Shown here: positions 51,600 to 61,495 of the stretch, piece after piece
How positions within the stretch are numbered: position 1 is the first letter of the stretch
Layout of the letters: the number at the start of each line of letters is the position of its first letter
Assembly: GCA_026260175.1 (NCBI GenBank)
Contig: JAKCWW010001232.1
Coordinates: forward strand, 1 to 64,000
Direction of reading: 5' to 3'
DNA length: 64,000 nt
Origin: Reticulitermes lucifugus
Lineage: Eukaryota; Arthropoda; Insecta; Blattodea; Rhinotermitidae
Position numbers and translations under genes: made by a program
The notes under the pieces: generated by a model
Told to the model about the DNA's origin: nothing
What the model saw: the letters and a program-made list of their open reading frames with translations, nothing else
The model's database searches: none

Positions 51600-51665
51600 G
51601 TTTCATGTACATCAAACTACATGTTTCGGTCCATTTCATAGACCACATTTAGGTCTGTTATAGGA
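51600..51665 (-). ncRNA. Decayed hammerhead-like motif (minus strand)
   Basis: The minus strand has CAGAC, a damaged box CTAAATG, GGTC/GACC stem II, then CGAAACATGTA (near 51628-51618), and GTTTG that could pair with CAGAC. The box is mutated at several positions. Confidence 0.35.
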
Positions 51666-52912
51666 ATACTTCGTACTTCACGTTTGGTGTGTTTTAATAT
51701 TCAGATATCGATTATTATAACCAAGCATCATATTTTATTATATGAATTTTAAAACGATAATTATACACCAAGAAATTAAGTGTACAAATAAGGTTTGTTT
51801 TGTCATGTAACCAATAAATAAACTTTCCGTAGCACTTGAAAGTTTAATGTAAACGTATGTACCACCAAGTTTGACAACCAAAAATTCGAACTTCTTCCCA
51901 CACAATGCATTTAGGTTTTCTTTATGAATCTCGAAACATACAGCGATTATTTCCCTACACGGAATTTACTGATTTGCTTCTTATAACAGAGAGGGCTTGT
52001 GTTTACTGCGCGGTACGAAGTAACTCTTTAACTGTAAATTAAGTAAACTTTCGCCTTTAAAGAGTGAAAATATATGTTAAAATCTCCTTAACACATGTCA
52101 GTGACACCGACAGTTCCAAATAATTCCTCTTTGCTTTTTGCTCCAGTCATATTGGTCGATATATTTTATTTCTGTCTAATATTGCGTGACTGAAGAATGA
52201 TAATTGGATTGTGTTTAAAATTCGTGTTTATTGTTAGATATGTACAGGCCATATATCTCATGTTCATGTTTGTCCTAAAGGCGCATATGACAAGTACTGT
52301 CGACCTCTCAGTAATATAACTGCCAGAGGCAATATATGATTGAAGATATTCCCACGTTTATGGTCTTTGTAATTTCATGCCACGACCAGATGCAGATACT
52401 GCATTACATCCATTCTCATTATCGACTACTGTGCATTTATGACAGACGATCAATGATGACAACCAGTCTGAGTCACGTGACGGGCCCATTAAATGTGTGT
52501 GTTTGATGCGGTAACATGTCTGTACTGCGTGAGTGTGCAGTAGTTCTTTCCTGCAGGCCGGCTCTCTTTTGCCAGCCACTCGTTGCAAATTCTAACACTT
52601 GTGATGTGGGTTGCGGTATATACGCTTGTGGCACAAGCTTTGTGCTGCCAGCAGTTTGTGATATTCTGGTGTTCTGTTCCGTGTACCTGACGAGATATTT
52701 CGTTGCTCGCCAGTGTATCTGTCAGACATATTGGGACTTCATACCTGATATTGAAGATGTAACCATTTACCACGTTCAAAAAGGATGGACGGAGCAGCAC
52801 ATTCCATCAAAACTCTGGTACTCACACACTAAACTACATGGTGTCATGACACAGACGACCACCGTATAAAACTATACCCCCATCAAAACCTCAAATTATA
52901 ACAAGAGAGGCA

Positions 52913-53420
52913 ATGTACGTACAACGTAATATTAAGGCGCGTTCGCATAACCATTGTTGCCGTTTAAAAGCAATAAGTATTACATATTATGTGTGTGTGG
53001 GTATGTAGCCTTACTTATCCAACATGCAAAGAGCATGCGCTATATTATATTTTAGCGTGTCTGGCTGTACCATATTTTTCTAAATTATCTCATAAATGGC
53101 ACGATTTTCGGAAAAAAAGTATTGAAATTAAAATGTGTGTTTTGATTTTGTCTACAAATTTTGTCCGAAGCATTTGCCATTCTAAGCAGAACTGAGCGAG
53201 ATGTTATCATAAATGTACATAGTCTGCATGTAAAGTACCCGTTATTCTTGTCAATTTTTAATTAAACTTGAATTTTCACGACAGATTTTCAAAAAATTCT
53301 CATATAAGAAGTTTCACAAAAATCCGTGCAGTGGGACGGACAGACAGACATGACGAAGCTAATAGTCATTTTTCGCAGTTTTGCGAAAGCGGCGAATAAA
53401 TTATTTTTCAATTGGGCATA
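52913..53420 (+). repeat. Dispersed repeat, inverted relative of 31770-32300
   Basis: Starts ACGTACAACGTAATATTAAG then GCGCGTTCGC and runs to CAGTGGGACGGACAGACAGA and CTAATAGTCATTTTTCGCAG. Chance frame gives DRQTDMTKLIVIF. The first 40 bases also match 20950. No coding function. Confidence 0.6.
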
Positions 53421-53659
53421 TTTGTTAATTTACCATCACCTTCGACCAAATACAAACATTTCCTGTTATTACTCATTTCACTTCACTGAACGTGTTTTGA
53501 AACAGTTGACTCCTTATAAAGGGTTCCATATTTAGACGACTATTGAAGATTTATGGCGTTTAGGATATAATGAGAAGAAGAACATCAAACAAAATTGTTG
53601 TAAGAGGGAATTTCAACAACTAACGTTTCTTAGGTCATAGTAATTGAATGAGAAGTCAT

Positions 53660-53860
53660 TGGAACCTTTTATATAGGTTGTTTATTCCATTAAATTATAT
53701 CTATTTTTCAACATAATCCCCTAGCACCCTGATATATTTGTTCAATCTTGGCACAAATCTAAAAATTCCGTCTTGGTAAGAATAAGGTTCTCTTATTCGC
53801 ACCTATTCACTGAAGGTCATTTCTGTTTCCTCATTACTGTGGAATCGGCAACTTCCCAAG
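53660..53860 (-). mobile_element. mariner transposase C-terminal fragment (minus strand)
   Basis: The minus strand reads FVPRLNKYIRVLGDYVEK and a stop, from about 53759 to 53703. This is the hallmark C-terminus of mariner transposases. The non-coding end, GGAATAAACAACCTATATAA, follows. Only this end survives. Confidence 0.75.
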
Positions 53861-54090
53861 TGTTGATTCAGCGACCCAAACAAATGAACTGACACGAGGC
53901 GTGATCCTTCAACAAGACAATGCAACCCCACACAGCATGCGTCGGACAAAATTGTTATTGCAGTCGCTTCACTGGGAACTTCTGGATCAGCCAGTCTATT
54001 GTTTGGACAAACACTTCAGTGTGCTCGGAATTTGTGTTGAAAAATAATGATACTTCAGAGGAATAAACGACCTACATTTAAGGCTGAATG
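53861..54090 (+). mobile_element. mariner transposase C-terminal fragment (+ strand), internally deleted
   Basis: Reads GVILQQDNATPHSMRRTKLL from about 53898, then LLDQPVYCLD, jumping by deletion to LGICVEK and stops near 54045. The second catalytic Asp (QDN) is kept, while the third (in PSD) is deleted. The 3' end GGAATAAACGACCTACATTT matches the minus-strand fragment in inverted orientation. Confidence 0.8.
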
Positions 54091-54365
54091 GCCTCTCATT
54101 TCATCTATATGGCATAGGGAACTTTAGTTATTGAATATCATTTATATTTGACGGAAATGTTTGATCGTTAGTTAATAACACAACAGTACGGTATTAAATT
54201 CGTATATATATTTTAATGTCTGCTCTGTATTAAACATTGAAATATATTTTTACATATCTGAATATTAAAGGTAAAGACACATTGTCTTAGGCCATGAGTT
54301 TAACTATAGCATTCCTGTTTTCCGGGAGCCACCGGTGTAATTCATCGGTTCACTGAAAAACACTT
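54091..54365. other. AT-rich sequence upstream of receptor exon
   Basis: Nothing coding. It separates the mariner pair from the acceptor and is probably intron. Confidence 0.4.
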
Positions 54366-54381
54366 TATTTTGTACTTTCAG
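54366..54381 (+). other. Splice acceptor of the receptor exon
   Basis: A pyrimidine-rich stretch ending in TTTCAG places the exon start at 54382. The reading frame of the receptor is at a codon boundary at 54382 and stays open to the ATG. The exon could therefore begin with 27 bases of 5' UTR, or it could be an internal exon continuing an upstream coding exon in phase 0. The strong ATG context and lack of a recognisable upstream coding exon favour UTR. Confidence 0.6.
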
Positions 54382-54388
54382 ATCCGGT

Positions 54389-54421
54389 ATGATGTATATG
54401 GACCCGCCATGGATCTCCTGA
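54389..54421 (+). promoter_or_regulatory. Short upstream ORF overlapping the receptor start codon
   Basis: An out-of-frame ten-codon ORF starts with two consecutive ATG codons at 54389 and 54392, has a third ATG at 54398, and stops with TGA at 54419-54421. It therefore overlaps the receptor ATG at 54409. If the mature mRNA includes the exon from 54382, scanning ribosomes meet these weaker ATGs first, which would lower translation of the receptor. The ORF is seen directly; its effect is inferred. Confidence 0.45.
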
Positions 54422-54880
54422 GAATCATACATCCTTCCAAAAGCCCAATCAAAGAAGAAGATTTGCAGGATCCTGTGAGTGTGAAGCATCGATCTGGATC
54501 CGTGAAGCTGACGGTTGCTAAAACACCAAGTGAAAATGACGTCTTCTTGCAGCCAGAAGAAGCAATCGCAGGCGGTTTTGTTGACGACCCTTTCACCGGA
54601 TCATCAGTACTTTCTAACAGTTCATCAACAACAATCCTTCCAGCCTACTTTGACGACATTATTGTGGGTCGTATCACATGCAACAATACAGCTAACGGAA
54701 CAGAGTATGCATCGTTCCTCAACTGTTACAACGATACTTACGTTGGGGAAGTATTCAACAATGTCAGCGGAAACGGTAGTGCTATTGGAGGAACAGGAGG
54801 GGAAGAACTCCTCACAGACGCCATCCTCATGGGTGTTACGTCAGTCATTCTCGGCCTCATGATACTCATCACGGTCATCG
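54409..54880 (+). CDS. First coding exon of an amine GPCR, probably 5-HT1 serotonin receptor (partial)
   Basis: Codes for 157 residues plus the first base of codon 158. Residues 1-138 form a hydrophilic extracellular tail with six N-glycosylation sequons (Asn70, 92, 96, 108, 118, 122) and no signal peptide. Residues 139-157 are hydrophobic and run into an Ile-Gly at the donor: the start of transmembrane helix 1, whose core GLMILITVIG closely resembles insect 5-HT1 receptors, where Asn-Val-Phe-Val follows. Those receptors sit in the plasma membrane and lower cAMP through Gi/o when serotonin binds (family knowledge). The ATG has a strong context (GCCATGG). The frame is open without stops from the acceptor to the donor, and codon use is more balanced than in neighbouring AT-rich DNA. 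Helices 2-7 must lie on exons beyond the window. Other amine receptors (octopamine, dopamine, tyramine) fit the helix 1 core less well. A GPCR is near certain; the 5-HT1 subtype is likely. Confidence 0.8.
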
Positions 54881-54889
54881 GTGAGTATT
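54881..54889 (+). other. Splice donor after receptor exon (phase 1)
   Basis: GTGAGTATT directly follows ATCG and is an almost ideal metazoan donor. It splits codon 158 after its first base, so the Gly of the conserved helix 1 Gly-Asn pair is completed by the next exon. Reading through the donor quickly replaces the hydrophobic helix with an unrelated tail and a stop at 54928, which supports splicing here. Confidence 0.85.
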
Positions 54890-55394
54890 ACAAAGAAGCA
54901 ATAGTTCAACAACTGTACAGATATTTCTAGCTTATTTGATTATGCGTTCTTAAAAGTATTTTGCTGCAAGGTTATAACTTTGAAAAAAATAAGTAGAATT
55001 TTTCAGGCGCATGTTACAAGGTTCCTATCTTAATATTAACTTCTCACAGCAGAAACCAAATTTGTCGTAAGACTTAGCTATATTAAGTTTATGTTTCGAG
55101 TATACTAATGTTAGAATATTAAGTTAAATTTACCTTATCAAATGCTTCCTCCAAACATCGTCATCGTCATCATCATCATCATTATCATCAGCAGCATTAT
55201 CTTCGCTTCATTGTCACTGTCATCATTACAGTTGTCATCAGCCGACACATGAGGGGTTTATGCATCTGATGCAAATAATTCACATACTTTCCTCAAATTT
55301 AATAACAATATTACTACTACTACTACTACTACTACTACTAGTACTACTACGGCTACTACAACTACTACCACTACTACCTACAAGAATGATAATG
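54890..55394. other. Start of receptor intron with trinucleotide microsatellites
   Basis: CAT-rich run near 55157-55192 and TAC run near 55311-55376. Open frames here are low complexity. Confidence 0.5.
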
Positions 55395-55660
55395 TGAGTG
55401 GGAGAGAAGAAAAATGCATACCGCGTTTTGATGGGAAAATTTGAAGGAAAGAACTGGGTGGGAGAAACATTAAAATGGATCTTAGAGAAAGAGGATGAGG
55501 TGACGTGGATTGGATTAATCTGGCTCAAGGTAGGGCAAATAGCGTGAACGCAAGTGAACACGATAATAAAAATTCGGTTTGCATGCAATTCGAGGAATTT
55601 TTTATTATCTGAGAACGTGTTATTCTGTCAAGAAGGATTCTGCTCTGTGGAGTTAATTAA
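55395..55660 (+). mobile_element. 3' end of the LINE family seen at 17.0 and 43.2 kb
   Basis: Reads VLMGKFEGKNWVGETLKWIL from about 55422, with a frameshift, then TWIGLIWLKVGQIA. The following TTCTGTCAAGAAGGATTCTG matches 17219-17245. Confidence 0.6.
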
Positions 55661-55999
55661 TTTATTAATTCGTATTAATGGAATAAATTAAGATTTTTGT
55701 TACTTGACTGAAAGTTACAATACAAAATATGCTGTTATACGAAACTCCCTCCAAAACAAAGTAGAACTGGAAAAGATAATTGCAGCAAGATCCTTGTTTG
55801 CTAGAATGAATAGCCCATACCTGACTGCAAACCTCGTCTTATCCTAAACTAGCGTAGTAAGCGTCAGTAAGCCGCGATACTGTCAGTAACAACTGCTAAC
55901 AGACTGGGAACCTGGGGTCTTGTCTCCAGAAAGGATATAGTTTCGGTTTATCACAAACAAGTCGCAAACCTCTGTGGTTTTCTCCCAGAATCCAATTCA
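55661..55999. other. No gene recognised
   Basis: Nothing coding or repeated seen; lies in the inferred intron. Confidence 0.4.
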
Positions 56000-56115
56000 G
56001 GAAGTATCGGGATATACGAGTATCTACCCGAGGGTAAAATGCATAAAACCGATCAGTCACCTTCATCTAGTGCCAAGGTAAAGAATGTGCCTGCAACTTT
56101 ACCTCCACTCCCACA
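56000..56115 (+). repeat. Diverged SINE central-domain copy
   Basis: TACCCGAGGGTAAAATGCAT, GATCAGTCACCTTCATCTAG and CTTTACCTCCACTCCC follow the order of the copy at 20.8 kb. Confidence 0.5.
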
Positions 56116-56497
56116 TATATCCTTATATTTGGGCAGGAAATTTAAGAAAGTGTTTAGTCAAAATTGCACCCAGATGGCATACGAAGCAGGAAAAACAGTG
56201 TAATGACGATTTGCAAATTATTTAAATCAAATTCAGTCATAAAACTTCGGATATATTTAGAAAATAAAAATAAAATAAGATAAAATATAAGTGGTAAAAC
56301 AATAACAAATGTAAAGGACAAACAACAGAGAATGAGTAGAAATGTTAAGTTTAAATAGGAAGGAATGGATGAAAAAGTCATTAGAGTGGATTTACATATT
56401 AGGATTTAATATAAGGGAGGTATATTGCAGAAGACTTGGTGTTAGTAATCACATCATTTAGTCAGAACACATAATATGATATACTATATACATTGTT
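56116..56497. other. No gene recognised
   Basis: AT-rich; a 75-codon minus frame is antisense to an A-rich tract. Confidence 0.4.
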
Positions 56498-56895
56498 ATG
56501 TTAGCGTGCTCGCCACTGGACCCAAGGTTCGCGGGTTCGATCCCGACCGAGGACCGATGGATTTTTAAGGGTGATAAAAATCCGGAGCACCACTTCCTTC
56601 GGAGGGGAAGTAAANNNNNNNNNNNNNNNNNNNNNNNNNNNNNNNNNNNNNNNNNNNNNNNNNNATGTAAAAGAACCTTACGGGCATGAATAAAAATGTT
56701 GCGTAAGCCAAATTGTCTCCATTTCTCGCCCAAGTCTCCTGACTGCCTGGACTGACTGACTGCTGGAACATCAGGATCGATAGAAACAGTAGCGCGGCCA
56801 GTTGACCAGTCACCAACTACCACGAATGCGCATGACTTAGTAACCTCGAAAAGAAAAGGCAAGGCCCGGGCCCATATAGGGCTGTTGAGCCATGG
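56498..56895 (+). repeat. tRNA-derived SINE with assembly gap
   Basis: Box B GGTTCGATCCC is at 56534-56544, with a truncated head (TTAGCGTGCTCGCCACTGGA) before it. The body runs through GGGTGATAAAAATCCGGAGC, a 50-N gap, AAAGAACCTTACGGGCATGA and GTCTCCTGACTGCCTGG, and ends GGGCTGTTGAGCCATGG. Chance ORFs in this region are SINE readings. Confidence 0.8.
56615..56664. other. Assembly gap, 50 N
   Basis: Fifty N inside the SINE body. By comparison with 58225-58275 the missing part probably includes the GCCGTCGGTCCCATGTCGTA region. Confidence 0.95.
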
Positions 56896-57860
56896 TTATT
56901 ATATACATTGTTATAACGACATATTTACAGATACTGACTAATATTTAATAGTGCCGCTTGCCTCCAACAACAATATGTTTTGGGCTGCTTGATCCTGGAG
57001 ACGACGCCACGACCATCCTTTGAATTCGGGAAAAAAAAACCCTCAAGTCACAGCGTCATATTCCAGGAGACTTGTGTCTTCAGAATGGAGTTTTTCTAAT
57101 TGTTTTAAATTTTCACTGTTTTTGAGACAATCAGTTTTCAAATAATGACTGTGTTCACAAGAGTAGTGATAATCTTAAAAGGGGGATTCCACCCACAGAT
57201 AATATATTGCCGGAATTGCAGTACATCAGTGAGATCTGAACCAGAGGTTCTAAGTCAGCGAATTTATTTAACCTACAAATATTTACGTCTTTAATTCCCA
57301 TGCGACTTAAACCCAGAAAGGAAGAGGCAGGACAACAAAAGTTATAAAACAATGATTTTATAACAGTAAATATAATTTACCAACAAGCAACCAGAACAAA
57401 AGAAAGTAAGTTTTCGGGGTATTATGAATTCAGATAGGGCATCTGCTGAATGTGGAATAAACAGGGTAAGGGCATGGTTACGGGTGATGAAATGAAAAGA
57501 ATTACAAAGAACGGAAGGTTACCTGTTTTAATTTACTAAGTAAATCCAACGATCACAATCCTTCCCGAGAAATTGATAATGTCCTATCTTGTCAAGAAAT
57601 ATCCTGCCCCTTTATGGAAATCGAATGTTCGAGTGTTCACAAGAGCCTCACATTAGACCTATTTTGAGCTACTTTAATCCTCATACCTCATTGCATTGAT
57701 CCATTTAACGCTTTAAGACTGAGACTAAGTCACAGTCTGGAAGAAACTTCAGTCCGCCTTGGATTCGAGTCCATCCTGGGACCCAGGACCTAATCTTATT
57801 GGACAGTGTGTCTGGAAATTTCACAGTCGACTTGGAGCGTCCTATCTGATGAGATGACTA
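56896..57860. other. No gene recognised
   Basis: GATTCGAGTCCATCC at 57761-57775 resembles a SINE box B. Nothing coding. Confidence 0.35.
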
Positions 57861-57952
57861 AGTGAATGGTATAACGTTTACAGTGGCGCTATATACAACA
57901 TATATAAGTGAATGGTATAACGTTTACAGTGGCGCTATATACAACATATATA
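57861..57952. repeat. Perfect 46-bp tandem duplication
   Basis: 57861-57906 and 57907-57952 are identical (AGTGAATGGTATAACG... to ...CAACATATATA). No mismatch is seen, so the event is recent or an assembly artefact. Confidence 0.95.
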
Positions 57953-58018
57953 TTCGTCTAAATTGTGTACACAAATTCAGTTGGCACTGCACAGTAAACA
58001 TATAATAATAATAATAAT

Positions 58019-58355
58019 AACCATGGCTCAACAGCCCTATATGGGCTCGGGCCTCCTCGTGCCTCCTCTTTCCGAGGTTACTAAGTCGTGTGCATTCGTG
58101 GCAGTTGGTGACTGGCCTGACTATCAATCCTGATGTGTCCGCCAGAGCCATCTGGCAGGCAGTCAGGAGACTTGGCTGAGAAATGGAGGCTTTGAATTTA
58201 GCTTACGTAACATCTTTATTCATGCCCGTAAGGTTCTTTTACATGCCGTAAATTTACGACATGGGACCGACGGCTTTACTTCCACTTCCGGATTTTTATC
58301 ACCCTTAAAAATTCATCGACCTCGGTCAGGATCGAACCCGCGAACCTTGGGTCGA
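58019..58355 (-). repeat. tRNA-derived SINE (minus strand), same family as 56498
   Basis: Reads on the minus strand from GACCCAAGGTTCGCGGGTTC with box B (58338-58329) to the 3' end GGGCTGTTGAGCCATGG (58037-58021). It has the full body that is masked by N in the other copy. It is inverted relative to 56498-56895, 1.1 kb away. Confidence 0.85.
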
Positions 58356-60094
58356 CACAGTAAACCTATACTATGTTAGAATATACAAGGCCAAGTGCGT
58401 CTTCAAAACTAATAATAGAAAGTCTTCAGAGTCGGCTAATATTTCGTTCTACCTACGTGTCAGTCACACTAGGAGTGGATAAATCCCTCTGCTATTGGAA
58501 GATGTACTATTTTTTTTTCTCCATTTTTGAAGGGGAGATTTGGGGACTAAAGGAAACAAGCTGCACCTAAAGTGTTGTCACTTCCTTCTACTGTCGCTTT
58601 CCCGTGAGCTAGAAATCAGACTTCGTCTATTTTGCTTCTTTGTATATATACGTACAGTATATGCATGCAGAAAGGTGAAGGTCGTTCTGAACATGAACCA
58701 GTGTAACATAAGTGACAGTTAAGGTTCGTTGATGTAATCTTATCAGAATTGATGTCTTTATTCCATGCTGTAAAATAACTACTTTACCTAATATAAATGA
58801 CTCGGTAACATAAGTATTAATTAATGCCTTTCTTGTGTCTTATTATCTATATGTTAACAGTAAGACAAAGAATGCATACTGTAACATTTCCAGTTACAGG
58901 TAGGTAAATTAAAGCGCTCGTAACAACGAAATATTTGATAGTGGGCATATGTTGATACAGAATTTTTTACCCAAAATATCTTATACAATAGCATCCTGAA
59001 CTTTGGCACATATTATACAGAATATCCTGCGTAGTTGAACAGGGTGCCGGAATACCAGAAGAGTGTGACGCATATTCCGGTTTGTTACTTTACCTGGAGA
59101 CTTTATAACCAGTGAGGATATGTTATCTTCCTGCAGACAAATGCTGACATAATAAGCTGTAATCTCCCATTTCATCATCATTTGAATTCATTATTTCATC
59201 CGACTCTCTACAGCCCATGTTGTGCTAAAAAAATCGAATTAATGATTTTAGATCTTTCACCATGAATGTGCCCTTGATCGTACAAACTCAGCCAGGCTAG
59301 CTCTCTTGACTGAGACTTCACGTGGTTATTCTCGGTTCCTATAGTGCAATGCCGGAACAGTCTGTTCCTATAAGCTAACAGTATTTTCCCTCATATCTCT
59401 CCCGACGCATCAGTTTTTATTGCTGTACCAGTTCTCATTAAACACGTAATTCTGTTGATAGACACCGATCAACTTCGTACCTTTGAAATGATCTTTAGCC
59501 ATTTCCGTCAGCCCTCACAGCCTATCTTCTTAATACTCAACTTCCTTTCCTGGATTCCACATCTATACTTTCTAAGAGGTTTCTCAAAGAAAATTCTGTG
59601 TGCAAACCATAACCACATATCCAATTAAATTTCAACCCTTTGCATTCCCCAGTAGATATATTTTATTATCCTAATAATAATAGCAGTGAAATTAAATCCT
59701 TTTTTGTATCATAAACTTTTCACTTACGTCATATTAATTAGCTGAATATAAAAAACTTTCGTGAGCAGTTTGTTACGCCAAACCTTATTTGTAATCTGGA
59801 TTATATTTCCATCGCTTTAATAAAGCCTGTATTTAACATTACTACTATATCCATTGCTGTTCCTTTACCGAGAAACAGCTGAAATCATAAAATATTTCTT
59901 TGTAATACAGAGCATAAGAATATATGCCGTTAAATCTGATTCGTCCGACATTTGGCTTCTGGTGGGTCAGACACTCTCAGAGTTATGAGAAACCATTTTG
60001 AAAACAGATTCAAGATCATTTTCATTGAGGCATGATTTCTGTTCCGTAGTGACTATGAAATGCTGCAGGCAGTTACAAGAAATTTTATCTTCGT
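58356..60094. other. No gene recognised
   Basis: AT-rich, inferred intron. Nothing coding or repeated seen. Confidence 0.4.
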
Positions 60095-60240
60095 AACCCC
60101 GCCTACAAAGGTCACTGAGCTCTCCGAATGAGGACCAGGAGCTATATTCCCTGCGGTAAAGCAGTCGGTGCATGAAGTTGACCACTTATTTAAATCTGGT
60201 GTGGAGGTCAACAGTGCGTGAATCTTATAGTTCATCGCTC
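60095..60240 (+). repeat. Diverged SINE central-domain copy
   Basis: CTATATTCCCTGCGGTAAAG, CAGTCGGTGCATGAAGTTGA, CCACTTATTTAAATCTGGTG follow the family order. Confidence 0.5.
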
Positions 60241-61339
60241 ATACGTCTTTACAAAGACAGAAACAATTTTCTTTACTTCAACACAGACATAATGCAAGTT
60301 TTGCTTCTATTTCAATGGAAAGGCTTAAATTAAGAATTGTATTAAGGGGGCACAACACTTGAATTACTTATTTAATCTTTATGAAATTAATATTCTTTAT
60401 ATAGGATGTGTCTAAAATTCTTGGAAAAATTCAGGAGTGATTTCCCCACACCAAAAAAAAAAGTTATTAACAGTACAAGACAGCAAACACGCAAGTTTTC
60501 GAGTTACAGCCCAACAACTTGTTGAGTTCAGTCTTTTACATTTTTATCTGTGAGGACACTTAAAACCCCTAGGGTATTCCGTTACAATTTAAAATGAAGA
60601 GACACTGTGCAGAAGCATTATTATCCATGCCAAACCATTCGCAACCGCCCTAGGACTTTGAAAATTTGCGGCAGCCCATGGTCACACGTGTCTATGCATT
60701 CATTAATTTAGGTAGAATATATTCTGTAAATTTGTTGTGAATAGTAAGAACTCAACAGTAATTAAATTGGCAACGTGAACTATAAATATATTATGTCAGT
60801 TGTAAATAAATATTACATGGTTACATTATTTATTGTTGAATGTAATCTTTCAATTAAACTCAAAAGCCACTCATTCCGGGACACACGTTTAAACATTTCT
60901 ATGTTTTGATGTGAAGAACTCACTCTTGAAGCATATCCAAGCATTTTAGGTACGAACTATATACACGAAACTTCAGCCCGCACCTCACAGTGAACACAGT
61001 GTCCAGTACCAAAACAACCGGTAAATGTTCTTCAGGGACATAATCGCCGTTATTGTGGGGATCATAAGGAGCACACAAATATACTGTGTGGGCACAGTGC
61101 AGAGTTACGTAACGTTACTACGAGAAGTACGTATGATTAACAGTTAGCCTTAAAAGGTCAATTGGATTAGTGGCTCTACCTTTCTTATGGCTAAGGTAAC
61201 GCAATGTCGGCGTTTCCTTTCAAATGCAATGTGTTATTCTATTCAATAACTTTTTTAATGTTCTTTCATTCTGTTTGATAGAATTATAATTGCTGTGTAA
61301 CGTTAAATTTTTTGTAGCACGTGTTTATATTGATTTCAT
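60241..61339. other. No gene recognised
   Basis: Nothing coding or repeated seen. Confidence 0.4.
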
Positions 61340-61495
61340 TCCGGCTCAGAGCCCCACCCAGCCTCGTAACTAACGGATACCGGGACTCATATCTCGGAGA
61401 TAAAGCGAACGAATTATGGAGCTGACCACTCAGCTCCATCTAGTACAAATATTAATGTACGGAGCTTCATCTCCACTTCCCAAACGTTTTCAGCT
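61340..61495 (+). repeat. SINE central-domain copy
   Basis: GGCTCAGAGCCCCACCCAGC, GGATACCGGG, CTCGGAGATAAAGCGAACGA, GAGCTGACCACTCAGCTCCA and TTCATCTCCACTTCCC match the copy at 35.1 kb in order and spacing. Confidence 0.6.

Larger units (their letters stand above)
50851..52912. other. No assigned gene; GC-richer patch with overlapping ORFs at 52489-52869
   Basis: A 117-codon Cys-rich frame on + (52516-52869) and a 103-codon frame on minus (52800-52489) overlap in a patch that is richer in GC than its surroundings. Neither resembles a known family. It lies about 1.5 kb upstream of the receptor exon, so a 5' UTR exon or promoter region is one possibility; a TE fragment is another. Confidence 0.35.
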
